14,593 nt of DNA from JAIOYV01 sp964388245 (GCA_964388245.1 CAYLZH010000113.1:1-14593), one strand, 5' to 3'; shown: positions 1-8,113, counted from the first letter of the stretch. Numbers and translations: made by a program. The notes: generated from the letters alone by a model not told the origin.

Positions 1-3000
1 ACAGCTTCGCAAGGATTGTTACTGATGATTCCGAATATGTATAAGATATCGGGTGAATTATTGCCAGCTGTTTTTCATGTTAGTGCACGAAGTCTGGCAG
101 CACAGGCCCTGTCTATTTTTGGCGACCATTCCGACGTAATGTCAACGCGTCAGTCTGGTTTTGCTATGCTTGCCACAGGAAGTGTTCAACAAGTTATGGA
201 CCTGGCTCCGATAGCACACCTGGCTTCGATAAAATCAAGAATACCGTTCCTTCATTTTTTCGATGGTTTCCGTACTTCGCACGAAATACAAAAAGTTGAG
301 GCTCCATTAATGGAAGACCTTGAGAAACTACTCGACAAAGAAGCACTTCAGGCGTTCCGCGACAATGCCTTAAATCCTGAACATCCTGTAACACGTGGTA
401 CTGCACAAAATCCTGATATTTATTTTCAAGCTCGTGAAGCCTCAAACAAATTCTATGATCCTATTCCCGACCTTGTTGAGGAGTATATGCAGGAAATTAA
501 TAAACTAAGTGGTCGTGAATATCATCCTTTCACCTATTATGGTGCCCCTGATGCTGAGAATATTATTATTGCAATGACCTCGGTTACCGAAACAATAAAA
601 GAGGTAATTGACTGGAAAGTTGCACAGGGTCAAAAAGTTGGACTGATAACCTGTCATCTGTACCGTCCATTTTCTGCCAAATATTTCTTTAAAGTATTTC
701 CATCGACAGTGAAAAAAATCGCTGTGTTAGACAGGACTAAAGAAATCGGAGCAAATGGCGAACCTTTATACCTCGATGTACGTGATGTTTTCTACGATCG
801 TACTGAAAAACCACTTATTGTTGGTGGCCGCTACGGATTATCATCAAAAGATACTATTCCATCACATATCGAAGCAGTTTTTGCGAATCTTGAATTAGAT
901 GAACCCAAAACCGGTTTTACAGTTGGAATCAACGATGATGTTAAGAATATCTCATTACCAATAGGAACCGACATTTCAGTTGCATCGGCAGGAACATACG
1001 AAGCCAAATTCTACGGACTGGGATCAGATGGTACGGTCGGAGCTAATAAAAACTCCATTATAATCATTGGTAACTCAACCGACAAATATGCCCAGGCCTA
1101 TTTTGCTTATGACTCGAAAAAATCGGGCGGTATCACAACATCACACCTTCGTTTTGGCGATCACCCGATTCACTCAACATACCTTGTAAATTATCCTGAT
1201 TTTGTTGCCTGCCATGTTCCCTCATATCTCGATAAATATGATATGCTGAAAGGCCTTAAAAAAGGTGGCACATTTTTGCTGAACAGCATTTGGGATATAG
1301 ATGAAACCATCAACCACCTGCCAAATCATATGAAGAAATTCATGGCAGATAACAATATCAGGTTCTATATTATAAACGCTACTAAAATTGCCAGCGAGAT
1401 TGGTCTCGGCAACCGGACAAATACCATTATGCAATCGGCGTTCTTTAAAGTTGCCGAAGTTATTCCTTACGAACAGGCTGTGAAAGAAATGAAAACAGCT
1501 ATTGTGAAATCCTATGGCAACAAGGGTGAAGAGATAGTAAATATGAATAATGCTGCTGTCGACAGGGGCGGTGACGTGGTTGCTGTTGAGGTACCGGCAG
1601 AATGGTCCGGTCTTGGCACCTCTGTTGCTGAAGATAATCGTGATATTCCGGCATTTATTACCGATGTTGTAGAACCGATAAACGCCCTAAAAGGTGATGA
1701 CCTCCCCGTAAGTGCTTTTAATGGCCGCGAAGACGGGACTTTACCACCGGGAACATCGCAGTATGAAAAACGAGGTATTGCCGTAAATGTACCTGAGTGG
1801 GTTGCAGGAAACTGTATTCAATGTAATCAATGTTCGTATGTATGCCCACATGCAGCTATCAGGCCTTTCCTAATGACCAACCAAGAAGTTGCCAATGCAC
1901 CTGAAGGCACCGAAACAATTACTGCCATTCCAAAAGCATTAGGCGAGAATCAATTCAGGATACAGGTATCGGTACTCGATTGCACTGGTTGTGGTAACTG
2001 TGCCGATGTATGTCCATCAAAAGAAAAGGCTCTTGTAATGAAGCCTCTCGGAACACAAAAAGCAGAAGTAGACCGTTGGGAATATTTCGATATGAATGTT
2101 AGCTATAAGGCCGACAAAGTTGACAAATTCAAGACTGTTAAGAATTCTCAATTTGCCCAGCCATTATTTGAATTTTCAGGAGCATGTGCCGGATGTGGAG
2201 AAACACCTTATATCAAAACAATTACACAGCTTTATGGTGAAAGCATGCTGATTGCCAATGCAACTGGATGTTCATCAATTTATGGTGGATCGGCCCCTTC
2301 TACACCGTATTGTTCTAACAAAGTTTCCGGGTTTGGTCCTGCGTGGGCAAATTCACTTTTCGAAGATAATGCTGAATACGGATTCGGAATGGTTACCGGC
2401 ATTGATAAATTGCGCGATAGGATCGAAAAAATTATGAATAATGCCATATCAAATGGCATTAATGATGATACCCGCGATGCTTTTACAGAATGGATAAAAT
2501 TCAAAAATGATGCGGAAAACTCCAAAGGAGCAACAGAAAAAGTGTTAGCTGCCTGCGAGAAAGAGAACGGTGAATTTGTAAAGGAAATTCTTGATCTGAA
2601 ACAGTACCTTATTAAGAAATCAGTATGGGTATTCGGAGGTGACGGATGGGCATATGATATTGGCTATGGCGGATTAGATCATGTATTGGCATCGGGCAAA
2701 GATATCAATGTACTCGTTATGGACACTGAAGTGTATTCCAACACAGGTGGTCAATCATCGAAAGCTACACCGGTTGCTGCGGTAGCAAAATTTGCTGCAT
2801 CAGGAAAAAAGATCAGAAAGAAAGACCTTGGTGCTATGGCCATGACTTATGGATATGTTTATGTTGCACAGGTTGCAATGGGTGCCAGCCAGTCGCAATT
2901 CTTTAAAGCATTAAAAGAAGCTGAAGCCTACCCGGGCCCATCACTCATTATAGCCTATTCTCCCTGCATTAATCATGGTTTGCGTGCAGGTATGGGTAAA

Positions 3001-3282
3001 GCACAGGAAGAATCCAAGCAAGCCGTTGAGGCCGGCTACTGGCAATTGTACCGCTATAATCCGCTCCTTGAAGATGAAGGAAAAAATCCTTTCAGCCTAG
3101 ACTCTAAAGAACCGAACTGGGATAAGTTCCAGGATTTTCTACTGGGTGAAGTCCGCTACACCTCATTGAAAAAATCGTTTCCGAAGGAAGCAGTTAAATT
3201 ATTTGCTGAAGCCCAAAAGAATGCGAAGTGGCGATACGATAGCTACAAGCGTATGGCCGCAATGGATTATTCAGACGAATAG
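1..3282 (+). CDS. nifJ: Pyruvate:ferredoxin (flavodoxin) oxidoreductase, 5'-truncated by window edge
   Basis: Oxidises pyruvate with CoA to acetyl-CoA and CO2, passing electrons to ferredoxin or flavodoxin in the cytoplasm; a core enzyme of anaerobic metabolism. The reading frame is open from base 1 (first residues TASQGLLLMIPNMYK, a family-typical segment), so the TTG at 16 is not a real start. 1093 residues are present; single-chain PFORs are usually about 1170-1190, so roughly 80-90 N-terminal residues are missing. In window numbering: N-terminal TPP/pyruvate domain, then a transketolase-C-like domain near 180, then the gamma-type domain with GLGSDGTVGANK near 335-346. Two 4Fe-4S motifs follow, CIQCNQC from 605 and CTGCGNC from 661. 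The TPP-binding domain has the proximal cluster ligands C729, C732, C757 and C989 and the segment GGDGWAYDIGYGG near 879. The C757 and SPCINHG (C989) spacing matches the known single-chain enzymes. No frameshift or missing ligand was seen, so it is probably functional. Confidence 0.97.
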   Translation, partial: TASQGLLLMIPNMYKISGELLPAVFHVSARSLAAQALSIFGDHSDVMSTRQSGFAMLATGSVQQVMDLAPIAHLASIKSRIPFLHFFDGFRTSHEIQKVEAPLMEDLEKLLDKEALQAFRDNALNPEHPVTRGTAQNPDIYFQAREASNKFYDPIPDLVEEYMQEINKLSGREYHPFTYYGAPDAENIIIAMTSVTETIKEVIDWKVAQGQKVGLITCHLYRPFSAKYFFKVFPSTVKKIAVLDRTKEIGANGEPLYLDVRDVFYDRTEKPLIVGGRYGLSSKDTIPSHIEAVFANLELDEPKTGFTVGINDDVKNISLPIGTDISVASAGTYEAKFYGLGSDGTVGANKNSIIIIGNSTDKYAQAYFAYDSKKSGGITTSHLRFGDHPIHSTYLVNYPDFVACHVPSYLDKYDMLKGLKKGGTFLLNSIWDIDETINHLPNHMKKFMADNNIRFYIINATKIASEIGLGNRTNTIMQSAFFKVAEVIPYEQAVKEMKTAIVKSYGNKGEEIVNMNNAAVDRGGDVVAVEVPAEWSGLGTSVAEDNRDIPAFITDVVEPINALKGDDLPVSAFNGREDGTLPPGTSQYEKRGIAVNVPEWVAGNCIQCNQCSYVCPHAAIRPFLMTNQEVANAPEGTETITAIPKALGENQFRIQVSVLDCTGCGNCADVCPSKEKALVMKPLGTQKAEVDRWEYFDMNVSYKADKVDKFKTVKNSQFAQPLFEFSGACAGCGETPYIKTITQLYGESMLIANATGCSSIYGGSAPSTPYCSNKVSGFGPAWANSLFEDNAEYGFGMVTGIDKLRDRIEKIMNNAISNGINDDTRDAFTEWIKFKNDAENSKGATEKVLAACEKENGEFVKEILDLKQYLIKKSVWVFGGDGWAYDIGYGGLDHVLASGKDINVLVMDTEVYSNTGGQSSKATPVAAVAKFAASGKKIRKKDLGAMAMTYGYVYVAQVAMGASQSQFFKALKEAEAYPGPSLIIAYSPCINHGLRAGMGKAQEESKQAVEAGYWQLYRYNPLLEDEGKNPFSLDSKEPNWDKFQDFLLGEVRYTSLKKSFPKEAVKLFAEAQKNAKWRYDSYKRMAAMDYSDE

Positions 3283-3336
3283 AAATACAAAAATAAATAC
3301 CGGCTGATTTCGGATCACACGGTGGAATGAATTATG

Positions 3337-3366
3337 AAGCGAGGCCCTGGTCTCGCTTTTCTTTTT
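3337..3366 (+). terminator. Rho-independent terminator after nifJ
   Basis: Inverted repeat AAGCGAG (3337-3343) and CTCGCTT (3352-3358) with an 8-base loop, giving a 7-bp stem. It runs directly into a T-rich stretch (TTTTCTTTTT, ending at 3366). It lies 55 bases past the nifJ stop and before the lipoprotein gene, so it should separate the two transcripts. Confidence 0.8.
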
Positions 3367-3449
3367 AGGATAAATAACATTGTTTATTTAGGCCGGAATA
3401 TATTTCCCAGTTCAATCAAATCAAAGAAATTGAATATGTTCCTGAAATT

Positions 3450-3479
3450 TTGAATCAGGATTAAATTGCCTTAAATTTA
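3450..3479 (+). promoter_or_regulatory. Possible Bacteroidota-type promoter for the lipoprotein gene
   Basis: TTG at 3450-3452 is followed after 19 bases by TAAATTTA at 3472-3479. This resembles the Bacteroidota -33/-7 pattern TTG-N17-23-TAnnTTTG with a mismatch at the last base. It sits 32 bases upstream of the ATG at 3512 and downstream of the nifJ terminator, where a promoter is expected. The region is AT-rich, so a chance match is possible. Confidence 0.35.
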
Positions 3480-3511
3480 CATGTTAAAGTTTAATCCTAA
3501 CACTAAATATT

Positions 3512-4612
3512 ATGAGGCTGCTAAATAATTTATCGGAAAAATTATGGATTTTAGGAATATTAACGTACATGGTTTCGCTCTCAGGATGTAATTGTCTCGA
3601 TACTGATGATCATTCTCTTGTTACGGGCGAATGCGAATTGAATAAAATTGATGCTTTTTTCGATCCAAACCCTGTAACTATATATGCTGGTGACACAGCA
3701 GAAATTTATGTTGAAGTTATGGTAAATTCAAATTGTGAGGATTTTGTTCAGACAATCTATGTGACCGATCCTGATGATCCTATTCAACATCCTATTACAG
3801 GACATATGTGTAAATATAATGGTGTAATGAATAACAGCGGTGGCTGTACTTTCTCATTAATTATTGATCAAAGTGAACCTTCAGGTGTTATAATAAAGAA
3901 GTATGAAATTTGGGCATGTTCAGAACCACATTTTACGGGAAAAACAATTAAAGGAACTGACACACTGGAGATTCATGTAGAAACTCCCACGACAACCGAC
4001 TATGACCTTTACCCCTTGGCCAATTATTCCGTTTTAGAAGGAAGAACATTCCAAGGTGGTATCCTCATTGAAAGATTAAATAGCCATGACCAGGATATTT
4101 ACCTTAATATCATTAACATGCCCGATGATGTATCTTATTCGTTTAATCCGAACCCGGTACCGGGAAACGAAACATCAACCCAAATCTATTTTTCGGCAGA
4201 ATATTTTGCTATACCAGGGACGTATTTTCCGACAATTGAAGCAAGCGATGGAACAATTGAAAAATCATACCCGTTTACTTTCACCGTAATGGATCAATAT
4301 CAACTTTTGATAAGTGAGGACACCCTGACTATGGCAACTGATACAACCATTTCTATTTCAATAGACATTGATATTACTTATTCTGAAGTATATACTGACA
4401 TGGATTTTAGTGCCGATGGTACAATTATAGGGCCTGGAACAAATATGATTCAGGCTGAGTTTGATCCCAATCCTGCACCCTGGGGCGATTTTACAACCGT
4501 ATTATCCCTAACCTCCGGTACAAATGTAATTCCGGACTCATACCTTGTAACTATATCGGGAGCTACCGATAATCTTGAGAAAGTAGTTAACGTAGTTCTC
4601 ATTATCCAGTGA
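3512..4612 (+). CDS. Putative surface lipoprotein with three FxPNP-type beta-sandwich repeats
   Basis: No specific family is recognised. The 366-aa product starts with a lipoprotein signal: positive N-region, hydrophobic stretch from residue 11 to 23, and lipobox LSGC with lipidated Cys26. The next residues (NCLDTDD) are acidic, which in Bacteroidota can favour export to the outer leaflet of the outer membrane (inference). The mature part is rich in beta-type sequence, Thr, Asp and Pro. Three copies of a motif, FDPNP (50-54), FNPNP (211-215) and FDPNP (317-321), each open a stretch ending in an I/V-rich strand, suggesting three divergent Ig/fibronectin-like units. The first unit carries five Cys between about residues 41 and 140, possibly disulfides; the later units lack them. 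It is flanked by the nifJ terminator upstream and a convergent operon downstream, so it is probably monocistronic. A role in adhesion or surface binding would be a guess. Confidence 0.8.
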   Translation: MRLLNNLSEKLWILGILTYMVSLSGCNCLDTDDHSLVTGECELNKIDAFFDPNPVTIYAGDTAEIYVEVMVNSNCEDFVQTIYVTDPDDPIQHPITGHMCKYNGVMNNSGGCTFSLIIDQSEPSGVIIKKYEIWACSEPHFTGKTIKGTDTLEIHVETPTTTDYDLYPLANYSVLEGRTFQGGILIERLNSHDQDIYLNIINMPDDVSYSFNPNPVPGNETSTQIYFSAEYFAIPGTYFPTIEASDGTIEKSYPFTFTVMDQYQLLISEDTLTMATDTTISISIDIDITYSEVYTDMDFSADGTIIGPGTNMIQAEFDPNPAPWGDFTTVLSLTSGTNVIPDSYLVTISGATDNLEKVVNVVLIIQ

Positions 4613-4755
4613 AACAGGTAGTGAATATAATTTCTTGCCATTTCTGAAAATTAAAAGAAAGATGGTTTTCATTGGTTGAGCAAACATGCAATTCAGTCTT
4701 GCCTTTTTATAGTCCATTAATAAAATCGGTACCAGCAATGAGCATCTTAAATCCT

Positions 4756-4796
4756 GTCTGTAATTCAGATGATAATAAATTCACAAATTTACAGAC
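4756..4796. repeat. Inverted repeat in the convergent spacer
   Basis: GTCTGTAA (4756-4763) is repeated inverted as TTACAGAC (4789-4796), an 8-bp perfect stem with a 25-base AT-rich loop. It lies between the 3' ends of two convergent transcription units. It could be a weak bidirectional terminator, but there is no good T-tract on either side. Nothing else is recognisable in 4613-4838. Confidence 0.3.
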
Positions 4797-4838
4797 CAAT
4801 TACATATTGTATTGATGGAATTATGTTGAACACTACTC

Positions 4839-6494
4839 TTAAACCGGGACATCAATTAAGTTATACAAGGCCAATCTTGAAAATTTATTAACCCTAACTG
4901 TGCCGGTAATTGTTGTCTTAGTGGCTGCCGATTGCGTATAGTATGCCCTTTTAGTATCATTAACAGCTCCACGACTGCTCATTAAATTGTTATAGGCTGT
5001 GTCATGATTTATCAGATCCTGGGCATAAGCATTCATAAGAGCAATCTCATCAATTGTTAAATTGGTACCGGTTGGTAGCACGCCATTAGCAGTTAGTTGC
5101 GTAATCCTGTTTGCTTCCTCAAGTTCGAACCGGAGATGAGTTTGATCATTAATATTGGGCAATGCAGGTTGTACAATCTGATCAATCTGTGTTTTTAATG
5201 CCTGATCACTCGATATATCAGCAAACAAGGCATCGAAGCGTCTTTTAAAATCGATGTAAAGCGGAGATAGTTTCCTTATATTGTTTGCATTATCGTATTG
5301 GGTCATTTGAACATCATATGCTTTCTGAGGTTGAAATGCATTCCAGTAATTATTAAAAAGTATCCCTAAGGGACCGTTGTTTAAGGCAACCGGTCGGGTT
5401 ACACGGTAAACAGCTTCGACACCTGCTCCTTTACCATCACAAAAAATTGTTAAGCCATTATTCCTGACGGCAAGAAAATTATCTGATATAGTAGTACCAT
5501 TAGCAGTTATAATATAAACCTGGGCACCGGCATTTGCTGCGTTTACATAGTAGTTTGCACCTTCGCCCACGGCATGGTCCCTGCAAATATCAAGGCACCA
5601 GTGTATATTTTTATGGTTAAATCGTGCAACCTGCATTGAAGCCGCTGTAATTGCAAGAGGCAGTGGTGGATTGTCCGGCCCCCACCGGTGTTTTATTTCA
5701 TCTTCAGGTGCAATATCATGTGCGTTATTTTTAGTCCGAGTCCTCAGGATTTGACCGGCACTAAAAACAACGGCCTGATTAAATACTTTGATGGTCTGAT
5801 CAGTTAAATCATCGGTTGTCCAGTAAATCGTTCCCGGAACGATTAGCCAATCGGCATATTTTCGGCTTATTTCGCGCAATTGTTCAAGAATATCATCTTT
5901 CTCGTCTTGTGTATATGCTGAGCCTGCAGGTCTGAAATACCATTCAGAAACAACAAGCACCCTCGTTGGTGGATAATCATGTATTCGTAAAATATGGTCA
6001 TTTCTATGTCGCCCACGATTGCGCAACTCTTTATCAAGACCTTCAAGTACATTTTTCAGATGGGAAATTAATTGTGGGATGGTCCTTCTTTTCTTGCCCT
6101 TGAGGGAGGTTCCGTCGGCCTCTGAAGTCTCCTCCTTTAATATTGCAATACGAATGGTTTCTCGCAGGTCTTCTTCGTCTGGTACCAGTTCATCCATACA
6201 AGGTTGAACAGGATCGTTACTTAGCAAGGCAGCTTCGATTTCCTGCCACAATTGACGTTCAATTCTTGCCCATTTTGTAAAAACTTTATGAGCATCGATC
6301 CAAAGTGAATAATTTGCATGATCGGTATTTATTTCTGAAGGATCATTGTTTCCGTCCCGGTTAAGAGTCAAAGCCCTTACCTGGGCAGAGGAAGCAGTCC
6401 CCCCACATGCCTTCTCAAGAAGTCCCCAACCAAGCAATTCGTCTTTTGCCTGTTTTGCTTTTCCTTTTTTTGTAAATCTAAATGTAAATGCCAT
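4839..6494 (-). CDS. Nitrilase (carbon-nitrogen hydrolase) superfamily protein with unknown N- and C-terminal extensions
   Basis: 551 aa, much longer than a typical stand-alone nitrilase or amidase (about 260-380). The central part, about residues 177-370, reads as a C-N hydrolase domain. Glu184 lies in VLVVSEWYF after a beta strand. Lys255 lies in RTRTKN, after NQAVVFSAGQIL, which matches the family's 'unfinished business, then Lys' strand. Cys304 lies in LDICRDHAVGEG and is followed by AGAQVYIITANG, the equivalent of the family's GADV/lllpan strand. The spacing Glu-71-Lys-49-Cys fits the family. Such enzymes hydrolyse nitriles, amides or N-carbamoyl groups, or transfer acyl groups; the substrate here cannot be told. 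Residues 1-176 are charged and mostly helical, with a Lys/Arg-rich patch near 132-137. Residues 400-551 are also mostly helical, with a Thr/Val-rich end. No signal peptide or membrane segment, so it should be cytoplasmic unless delivered by a dedicated machine. Its ATG overlaps the stop of the upstream gene (TAATG), indicating translational coupling. Confidence 0.8.
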   Translation of the reverse strand: MAFTFRFTKKGKAKQAKDELLGWGLLEKACGGTASSAQVRALTLNRDGNNDPSEINTDHANYSLWIDAHKVFTKWARIERQLWQEIEAALLSNDPVQPCMDELVPDEEDLRETIRIAILKEETSEADGTSLKGKKRRTIPQLISHLKNVLEGLDKELRNRGRHRNDHILRIHDYPPTRVLVVSEWYFRPAGSAYTQDEKDDILEQLREISRKYADWLIVPGTIYWTTDDLTDQTIKVFNQAVVFSAGQILRTRTKNNAHDIAPEDEIKHRWGPDNPPLPLAITAASMQVARFNHKNIHWCLDICRDHAVGEGANYYVNAANAGAQVYIITANGTTISDNFLAVRNNGLTIFCDGKGAGVEAVYRVTRPVALNNGPLGILFNNYWNAFQPQKAYDVQMTQYDNANNIRKLSPLYIDFKRRFDALFADISSDQALKTQIDQIVQPALPNINDQTHLRFELEEANRITQLTANGVLPTGTNLTIDEIALMNAYAQDLINHDTAYNNLMSSRGAVNDTKRAYYTQSAATKTTITGTVRVNKFSRLALYNLIDVPV

Positions 6495-6853
6495 TATTTA
6501 GCTCCTTCCCATTCCGACATTATGTAATCTTCTAGTTCACCAATTTTATCTGAATTGCTCAACTCAGGATTGCTTAAAATTTTAGCTGCCCACGGATTAT
6601 CAGGATCGGTGTCGAAATCTTTACCAACCCACGACATAAACAGAATGAACTGCTGCACATGATATAAATCTTTTAAATTATGTGCCGCTGATCTGGATAT
6701 TCCATATTCAATAAATTCACGCAATTCCTCATCCGATGCATCAACAAACACTTCTTCCGATTCATCTCTTAAAAAAATCATCATATAGTCAATAAAACCT
6801 GCTGATAAAGCCATCTGAAGTGCCTGTAACTGGCTATTATGGATTGTTAGCAT
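6494..6853 (-). CDS. Small acidic protein coupled to the nitrilase-like gene
   Basis: 119 aa, acidic, no signal peptide or membrane segment. The pattern is an N-terminal helix starting with IHNSQLQALQ, then ELREFIEYGISRSAAHNL, then a hydrophobic segment with GKDFDTDPDNPWAAKIL, then a short acidic helix. From memory it resembles a widespread family of about 110-150-aa hypothetical proteins whose hallmark is a 'G-x-DFDtDP-x-x-PWA' segment, often encoded beside VgrG, PAAR or other effector genes of contractile and polymorphic-toxin systems. This recognition is not certain, and no such delivery gene is in the window. It is the first gene of a two-gene minus-strand operon; its TAA stop shares an A with the ATG of the nitrilase-like gene. 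A role as adaptor, chaperone or partner of that protein is inferred from coupling only. Confidence 0.75.
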   Translation of the reverse strand: MLTIHNSQLQALQMALSAGFIDYMMIFLRDESEEVFVDASDEELREFIEYGISRSAAHNLKDLYHVQQFILFMSWVGKDFDTDPDNPWAAKILSNPELSNSDKIGELEDYIMSEWEGAK

Positions 6854-6904
6854 AATGCTGTAATTAAAATTTATTTAGTTTCAATTTGTTAAGAATATTT
6901 GAAA

Positions 6905-6912
6905 TGTATACA
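6905..6912. repeat. TGTATACA palindrome, copy 1
   Basis: Perfect 8-bp palindrome inside the 12-base direct repeat GAAATGTATACA (6901-6912). It lies about 50 bases upstream of the minus-strand operon start, where an operator could act. The second copy is at 7153-7164. Palindromes are common in AT-rich DNA, so function is uncertain. Confidence 0.3.
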
Positions 6913-6956
6913 ATTCCTGGAATCATGTATTTTGAATGATTTTCAAGTATTTAAAA

Positions 6957-6964
6957 CAAACTTA
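6957..6964 (-). promoter_or_regulatory. Possible -7 box for the minus-strand nitrilase operon
   Basis: Read on the minus strand this is TAAGTTTG, a full match to the Bacteroidota -7 consensus TAnnTTTG. It lies about 104 bases upstream of the ATG at 6853. The nearest upstream TTG (6982-6980 on the minus strand) is 15 bases away, shorter than the usual 17-23, so the match is incomplete. Confidence 0.3.
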
Positions 6965-7155
6965 CATATTTTTTCACTGCAAATACACAGATCAAACAAA
7001 AAATCTTTAAACATATTTCACAAGCTCGTAAAATTTATTATTCAGAAGAAACTTATAAAAATAATTCTTTATTAGCATGTAAAAATATAGGAATAATTGT
7101 TAATTATGTACCGGCAAACTATGAAAGGTGAAAAACAGCCAAATAATTTAATGAA

Positions 7156-7165
7156 ATGTATACAT
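7156..7165. repeat. ATGTATACAT palindrome, copy 2
   Basis: Perfect 10-bp palindrome within the second GAAATGTATACA (7153-7164), about 85 bases upstream of the DUF4395 gene. With copy 1 it brackets the divergent promoter region, as paired binding sites of a dimeric regulator might. No regulator gene is present nearby. Confidence 0.3.
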
Positions 7166-7248
7166 AATGGTGAACATTTTACGTTTCTTTCAAGTTTCAG
7201 TGAAGCAATATTAATAAGCCAGGATTAAAACGTTCAATAATTAAAGAT

Positions 7249-7791
7249 ATGTCAATAATAAGTTTTGGAGAAAAGATAGAAGGAAGAAACTACAAAGTAG
7301 TCGATGAACGGCAGATCAGGGCAAGTGCCGGCATTATGCTATTACTTGGCTTTATTGCTTTCATTAATGGTTTTATCCTGCAACAATATGAGATTATCAC
7401 TTATGTTTCGGGATTCCTGCTTTTGAATTTTATTATCGGTGTTTTTATCAATCCAAAATTCTCGCCAACAATTTTTGTAGGTAACTTGTTTGTTCGTAAA
7501 CAGTCGCCCCTTCCAATTGGTGCCATTCAGAAGAAATTTGCCTGGAGTTTAGGAATTGCACTGTCTGCTGCTATTTTTGGCCTGTCCTTTTTACTACTCT
7601 CAGATGTGAAGTATTTCGAACCGGTGTGTTTCTTATGCATTATATGTTTATTTATCCTCTTTTTCGAAACTGCATTTGGAATATGCATCGGTTGCAAACT
7701 ATACAATCTTGCGCTTAAGATGAATTTATTAAAGCAACCTGACGAGGATCCAAATTGCATGGGAGATGCCTGCGAAGTTGAAACAATTTAG
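7249..7791 (+). CDS. DUF4395-type integral membrane protein
   Basis: 180 aa. Four hydrophobic segments at about 23-44, 50-67, 97-118 and 126-150 place it in the inner membrane. Family hallmarks seen: VDERQIRASAG just before the first segment, a polar linker with SPLPIGAIQKKFAWSLGIAL, and the terminal FGICIGCKLY motif, typical of DUF4395. It is rich in Cys in and after the last segment (VCFLCIIC, CIGC, then CMGDAC at the tail). This may point to metal or thiol chemistry; family members often sit by rhodanese or thioredoxin-like genes, but none is adjacent here. The molecular function is unknown. The ATG at 7249 fits the family's N-terminus. It is divergent from the nitrilase operon and separated by 322 bases from the next gene, so probably transcribed alone. 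Confidence 0.88.
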   Translation: MSIISFGEKIEGRNYKVVDERQIRASAGIMLLLGFIAFINGFILQQYEIITYVSGFLLLNFIIGVFINPKFSPTIFVGNLFVRKQSPLPIGAIQKKFAWSLGIALSAAIFGLSFLLLSDVKYFEPVCFLCIICLFILFFETAFGICIGCKLYNLALKMNLLKQPDEDPNCMGDACEVETI

Positions 7792-8113
7792 GTCCAAAGG
7801 TTAATCCATTCCAGGAAAACCATTATAATCTTATTTACTTCAGAATAATAAGTTAATAAATCTTAGTTATTGTAGTAAGATCATTTTTACTGCACATAAG
7901 TATTGCTCTGAATACTTATAAGACTGACTAAGCCCGCTTTGTAATTCGCCGCTTATCAGATGCAACCTTTTAACTATTTCGCTACTCTATAAAATTTGAT
8001 TTTCATTCAAAATGGTAATACAAGTAATCATTCGGATTAAGTCTATATGAAAAAGCCAAACGATCAATAAGTGATGTTAAATTCTTTCGAAAAAGTATTT
8101 CAGAGTAATAAAA
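7792..8113. other. Intergenic region before the C25 gene
   Basis: 322 bases with no supportable gene on either strand. It holds a perfect 9-bp hairpin at 7896-7919 (listed separately). No convincing TTG/TAnnTTTG promoter pair was found, although one for the C25 gene is expected here. No tRNA or riboswitch was recognised. Confidence 0.6.
7896..7919. repeat. Perfect 9-bp hairpin
   Basis: ATAAGTATT (7896-7904), 6-base loop GCTCTG, AATACTTAT (7911-7919). It lies about 105 bases past the DUF4395 stop. The stem is AT-rich and no T-tract follows, so it is not a classical terminator. It may be a weak terminator, an mRNA 3'-end stabiliser, or an operator for the C25 gene. Confidence 0.45.

Larger units (their letters stand above)
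6854..7248. other. AT-rich divergent intergenic region
   Basis: 395 bases between the start of the minus-strand nitrilase operon and the plus-strand DUF4395 gene. It is visibly more AT-rich than the neighbouring genes and has no coding frame I can support. It should hold promoters for both directions. It contains a repeated GAAATGTATACA element and a possible minus-strand -7 box (both listed separately). No tRNA, riboswitch or small RNA was recognised. Confidence 0.7.

Noticed and set aside
16..18. TTG at 16 as the start of nifJ
   Set aside because: The frame is open to base 1 and the residues before it (TASQG) continue the conserved PFOR sequence, so the gene begins outside the window.
4613..4755. 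Terminator for the lipoprotein gene at GAAAA...TTTTC near 4645-4670
   Set aside because: Only a 5-bp A/T stem with mismatches beside it; expected by chance in this base composition.
7180..7187. TACGTTTC as a -7 box for the DUF4395 gene
   Set aside because: The last base differs from TAnnTTTG and there is no TTG at the required distance upstream.
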